From NCBI GenBank assembly GCA_963736575.1, contig CAVTPD010000001.1:1550001-1614000 (forward strand): a DNA stretch of 64,000 nt. The letters run 5' to 3'. Positions within the stretch are counted from its first letter, which is position 1. The number at the start of each line of letters is the position of its first letter. A program made the position numbers and the translations under genes. The notes below the pieces were generated by a model that worked only from the letters and a program-made list of their open reading frames with translations, was not told the origin of the DNA and did not search any database. The stretch is from CAVTPD01 sp963736575. Lineage in GTDB: Bacteria > Bacteroidota > Bacteroidia > Cytophagales > JAAEPT01. Shown here one piece after another: positions 62,901 to 64,000 of this stretch.

Positions 62901-64000
62901 TCATCATTTTTTTAGAAGCTGAAGTGGTAATTGCATCCCTTTGTTCGGGTTTTAAAGCTTGTTGCTTAAATATTTCTTTATGGAAAATGAAAACAGTGCT
63001 TTCTACAATAATTACGGCACCATCTACAATAATCCCGAAATCTATGGCTCCTAAACTCATTAAATTGGCAGAAACGCCAAATACATTCATAAGAATAAAT
63101 GCAAATAAGAGTGATAGAGGTATAGTAGAGGCTACAATTAAACCACCACGCCAGTTTCCTAAAAGCACTATTAAAATGAAAATTACAATTAGACCACCTT
63201 CTGCTAAATTGTTTTTTAGGGTAGAGGTTGTGTCTTCAATTAAATTACTTCGGTCTAAAAACGGAACAATATGAATGCCTTCTGGTAAGGTCTTTTCAAT
63301 GGATGCAATACGTTTTTTTACATTTTGTACTACTTCATTAGAGTTAAAGCCTTTTAGCATCATAATTGTGCCGCCAACAGCTTCTCCTTGTCCGTTTTTG
63401 GTTAGCGCACCGTAACGTATGGCTTTTCCATAACTAACTTCTGCAATGTCTTTTATACGTATAGGTAGGTTGTTTTCGGTTCTAACTACAATATCTTCAA
63501 TATCAGATAGGTCTTTTACCAAACCTTCCCCACGTATAAAATTGGCTTTGTGGTTCTTTTCAATATATGCACCACCCGTATTTTGATTGTTATCTTGTAA
63601 GGCTTTAAACACTTCAGAAATAGTGATATCCATAGCCCTTAATTCGTCTGGAACAACCGATACTTCGTATTGTTTTATTTCACCACCATAACTATTTACT
63701 TCAACCACACCAGGTAGCAAAGCCATTTGCCGGCTTACAATCCAGTCTTGTATGGTACGTAAATCGGCTAAGTTGTATTGGTCTTTATAGCTAGGGTCTA
63801 CATCTAGACTGTATTGGTATATTTCCCCCAAACCGGTAGAAATAGGCCCCATGTACGGTTGTCCAAATCCTTGTGGAATTTCATCCTGAAGTTGAACCAG
63901 TTTTTCGGAAACCAATTGCCGGGGAAGGAAAGTGCCTATTTCATCGTCGAAAACTACGGTAACTAGCGATAATCCAAAACGCGAGACCGAACGAATTTCT
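59914..64000 (-). CDS. CusA/CzcA-type heavy-metal RND pump fused to a TolC-like outer-membrane domain (5' partial)
   Basis: The frame is open to the last base, so the N-terminus lies outside the window; an internal TTG at 63915 is not the start (codons upstream read DDEIGTFLPRQL, normal CusA). The first 930 or so residues are a heavy-metal RND pump: porter region, SLGAIDFGIIVDGAVIIVES, the FIPQLDEGDIAFHVILKPG and DPMPMDLADCFAILKPK blocks, and C-terminal membrane helices ending ILPILYYKS. A hydrophobic segment and an Asn-Ala-Gln signal-like site (VNAQNTPP) follow near 61090, and then about 390 residues of TolC-like outer-membrane factor (GLEEAIEKAVKNYPGIKAAQ, helical NLYWGTQRI-type blocks, final YLNAYFELSYY). 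This fused form is known in Bacteroidota. Confidence 0.93.
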   Translation of the reverse strand, partial: EIRSVSRFGLSLVTVVFDDEIGTFLPRQLVSEKLVQLQDEIPQGFGQPYMGPISTGLGEIYQYSLDVDPSYKDQYNLADLRTIQDWIVSRQMALLPGVVEVNSYGGEIKQYEVSVVPDELRAMDITISEVFKALQDNNQNTGGAYIEKNHKANFIRGEGLVKDLSDIEDIVVRTENNLPIRIKDIAEVSYGKAIRYGALTKNGQGEAVGGTIMMLKGFNSNEVVQNVKKRIASIEKTLPEGIHIVPFLDRSNLIEDTTSTLKNNLAEGGLIVIFILIVLLGNWRGGLIVASTIPLSLLFAFILMNVFGVSANLMSLGAIDFGIIVDGAVIIVESTVFIFHKEIFKQQALKPEQRDAITTSASKKMMNSAFFGQVIILLVFVPILFLEGIEGKMFRPMAFTFSFAMIGAIILCLTYVPAVSALFLRVAKTEKKSFGDKIVYWLEIKYENGLNRALRYSKWILISAVLALGFSVFIFTKMGGEFIPQLDEGDIAFHVILKPGSSLEEATKASTEVEKTILENFPEVTQVLCRFGVSEVPTDPMPMDLADCFAILKPKSEWVSADSKEELVNKIKAKVNKIPGISYEFTQPIEMRFNELISGVREDIAIKLYGDDLDVLAQKGNEISQIIQGTQGVADMKVEATSGLPQLTVKHNRRKLAQYGISVLQINNLIETSFAGKKAGVVFEGEKRFELVLRASQNSRTGIKDVENIYVTTANGSQVPLSEVSDISYQPGPMQISRDNTNRRISVGINVRGRDIKSLVAEIQQKLDAKLVLPPGYRITYGGAFENLERATSRLKLVVPLALAVIFVLIYFALGSLKHTAIIYLAIPFAAIGGILALWLRDMPFSISAGIGFIVLFGVSVLNGLVLINSYKEMNFSSLKETILEGSKSRVRPILLTALTDVLGFLPMAISTSSGAEVQQPLATVVIGGLLTASLLTLFILPILYYKSENKNFHLKGSLATVLVFFFILGGSLYQDVNAQNTPPKLPIIGLEEAIEKAVKNYPGIKAAQQKVEGADALTKGNLSMGTTTISNSAEEQRVEGGGVYTPFGIQQSNIDLFSTGAKKALQVAKVRLAEDQLELNQLQLKKAVQLDYSAALINAKVMSLYAHLDSSYLRYKEASDIRLKTQEINRLEWLSTQNTVNSIHLKKEQSVKDYQIALLQLNKWFNSDTLFTVDTALVRQLSPINSTGIENHPNLNYAEQQVQISDAAIKRSKANLNPTLNLWYGTQRIKQEWGYHTYQIGINLPLFFGPQKAQIQSTKIQKDVAVSQWKQTELEMKTQLSTLLLKYEKWNNSWSNYKTELLPIAEEQRYNVQRMFDAGSIDFPTFIQYTQQSINTELDGLTVLQAYLNAYFELSYYSQF

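Noticed and set aside
63901..63915. TTG at 63915 as start of the RND pump gene
   Set aside because: The codons upstream to the window edge read as normal CusA sequence, so the gene continues beyond the window.
1..64000. tRNA, rRNA, CRISPR, IS or prophage
   Set aside because: I looked for tRNA T-arm patterns (GGTTCGAATCC-like), regularly spaced direct repeats, transposase motifs and integrase genes on both strands and found none I could support.

Overview
The window reads as a chromosomal segment from a Bacteroidota bacterium, most likely of the family Flavobacteriaceae. Four things point there. Base composition is AT-rich. There is a very large PKD-repeat surface protein with a type IX secretion (gliding-motility-type) C-terminal domain. 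Methionine synthase is split into two genes. Several upstream regions carry the Bacteroidota -7 element TAnnTTTG. I see no rRNA, tRNA, CRISPR array, insertion sequence or phage genes.

Layout. 1-4.3 kb: the end of an N5-(carboxyethyl)ornithine synthase-like gene, then a copper P-type ATPase with an adjacent regulator that fuses a metal-binding-like domain to an AraC helix-turn-helix. 4.4-9.2 kb: a sodium/solute symporter and small accessory enzymes (NTF2-like, DHFR-like, VOC), with one VOC gene decayed to a remnant, facing a GlxA-type regulator; then a YdeI-family protein with a CDGSH iron-sulfur motif. 9.3-11.6 kb: a glycosyltransferase, an unusual lipoprotein resembling a piece of an RND pump, and a CorA-type transporter. 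11.8-17.2 kb: a tight minus-strand operon miaB, small membrane protein, sigma-54 activator, lptE-like, TPR protein, secG. 17.2-24.4 kb: smpB and tsaD, head-to-head with a 1,549-residue TamB-like protein, then a DUF2027/Smr protein. 25.2-30.2 kb: a SAM-I riboswitch in front of a complete methionine-regeneration operon (two-part MetH plus MetF). 30.9-35.7 kb: the giant PKD protein. 35.8-45.9 kb is the most accessory part: small Cys-rich protein, acyltransferase, zinc-ribbon/TerB protein, lipoprotein hydrolase, YihY, a subclass B1 metallo-beta-lactamase, an Mrr-type nuclease with SAP-like modules, a frameshifted membrane-protein gene with its partner, and a eukaryotic-type glycogen branching enzyme. 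46-52 kb: a 2-hydroxyacid dehydrogenase, a WecE-like aminotransferase, an OmpA lipoprotein, the Kdo genes kdsD-kdsA and a DUF1573 protein. 52-64 kb: an MFS transporter, HAD phosphatase, DsbA/FrnE-like protein, formate/nitrite channel, diacylglycerol kinase, and a minus-strand operon holding a CusA-TolC fusion pump, its CusB-like adaptor, an MscS channel and an APP1 phosphatase.

Themes. Metal handling appears at both ends (CopA with its regulator; CusA-TolC/CusB). Envelope biogenesis recurs (LptE, TamB, KdsD/KdsA, OmpA, SecG). The least explained items are the Mrr/SAP nuclease, the RND-like lipoprotein, the HMA-AraC regulator and the convergent lipid kinase/phosphatase pair. None amounts to a clearly new multi-gene system on sequence alone; the nuclease is the best candidate for an undescribed defence function.
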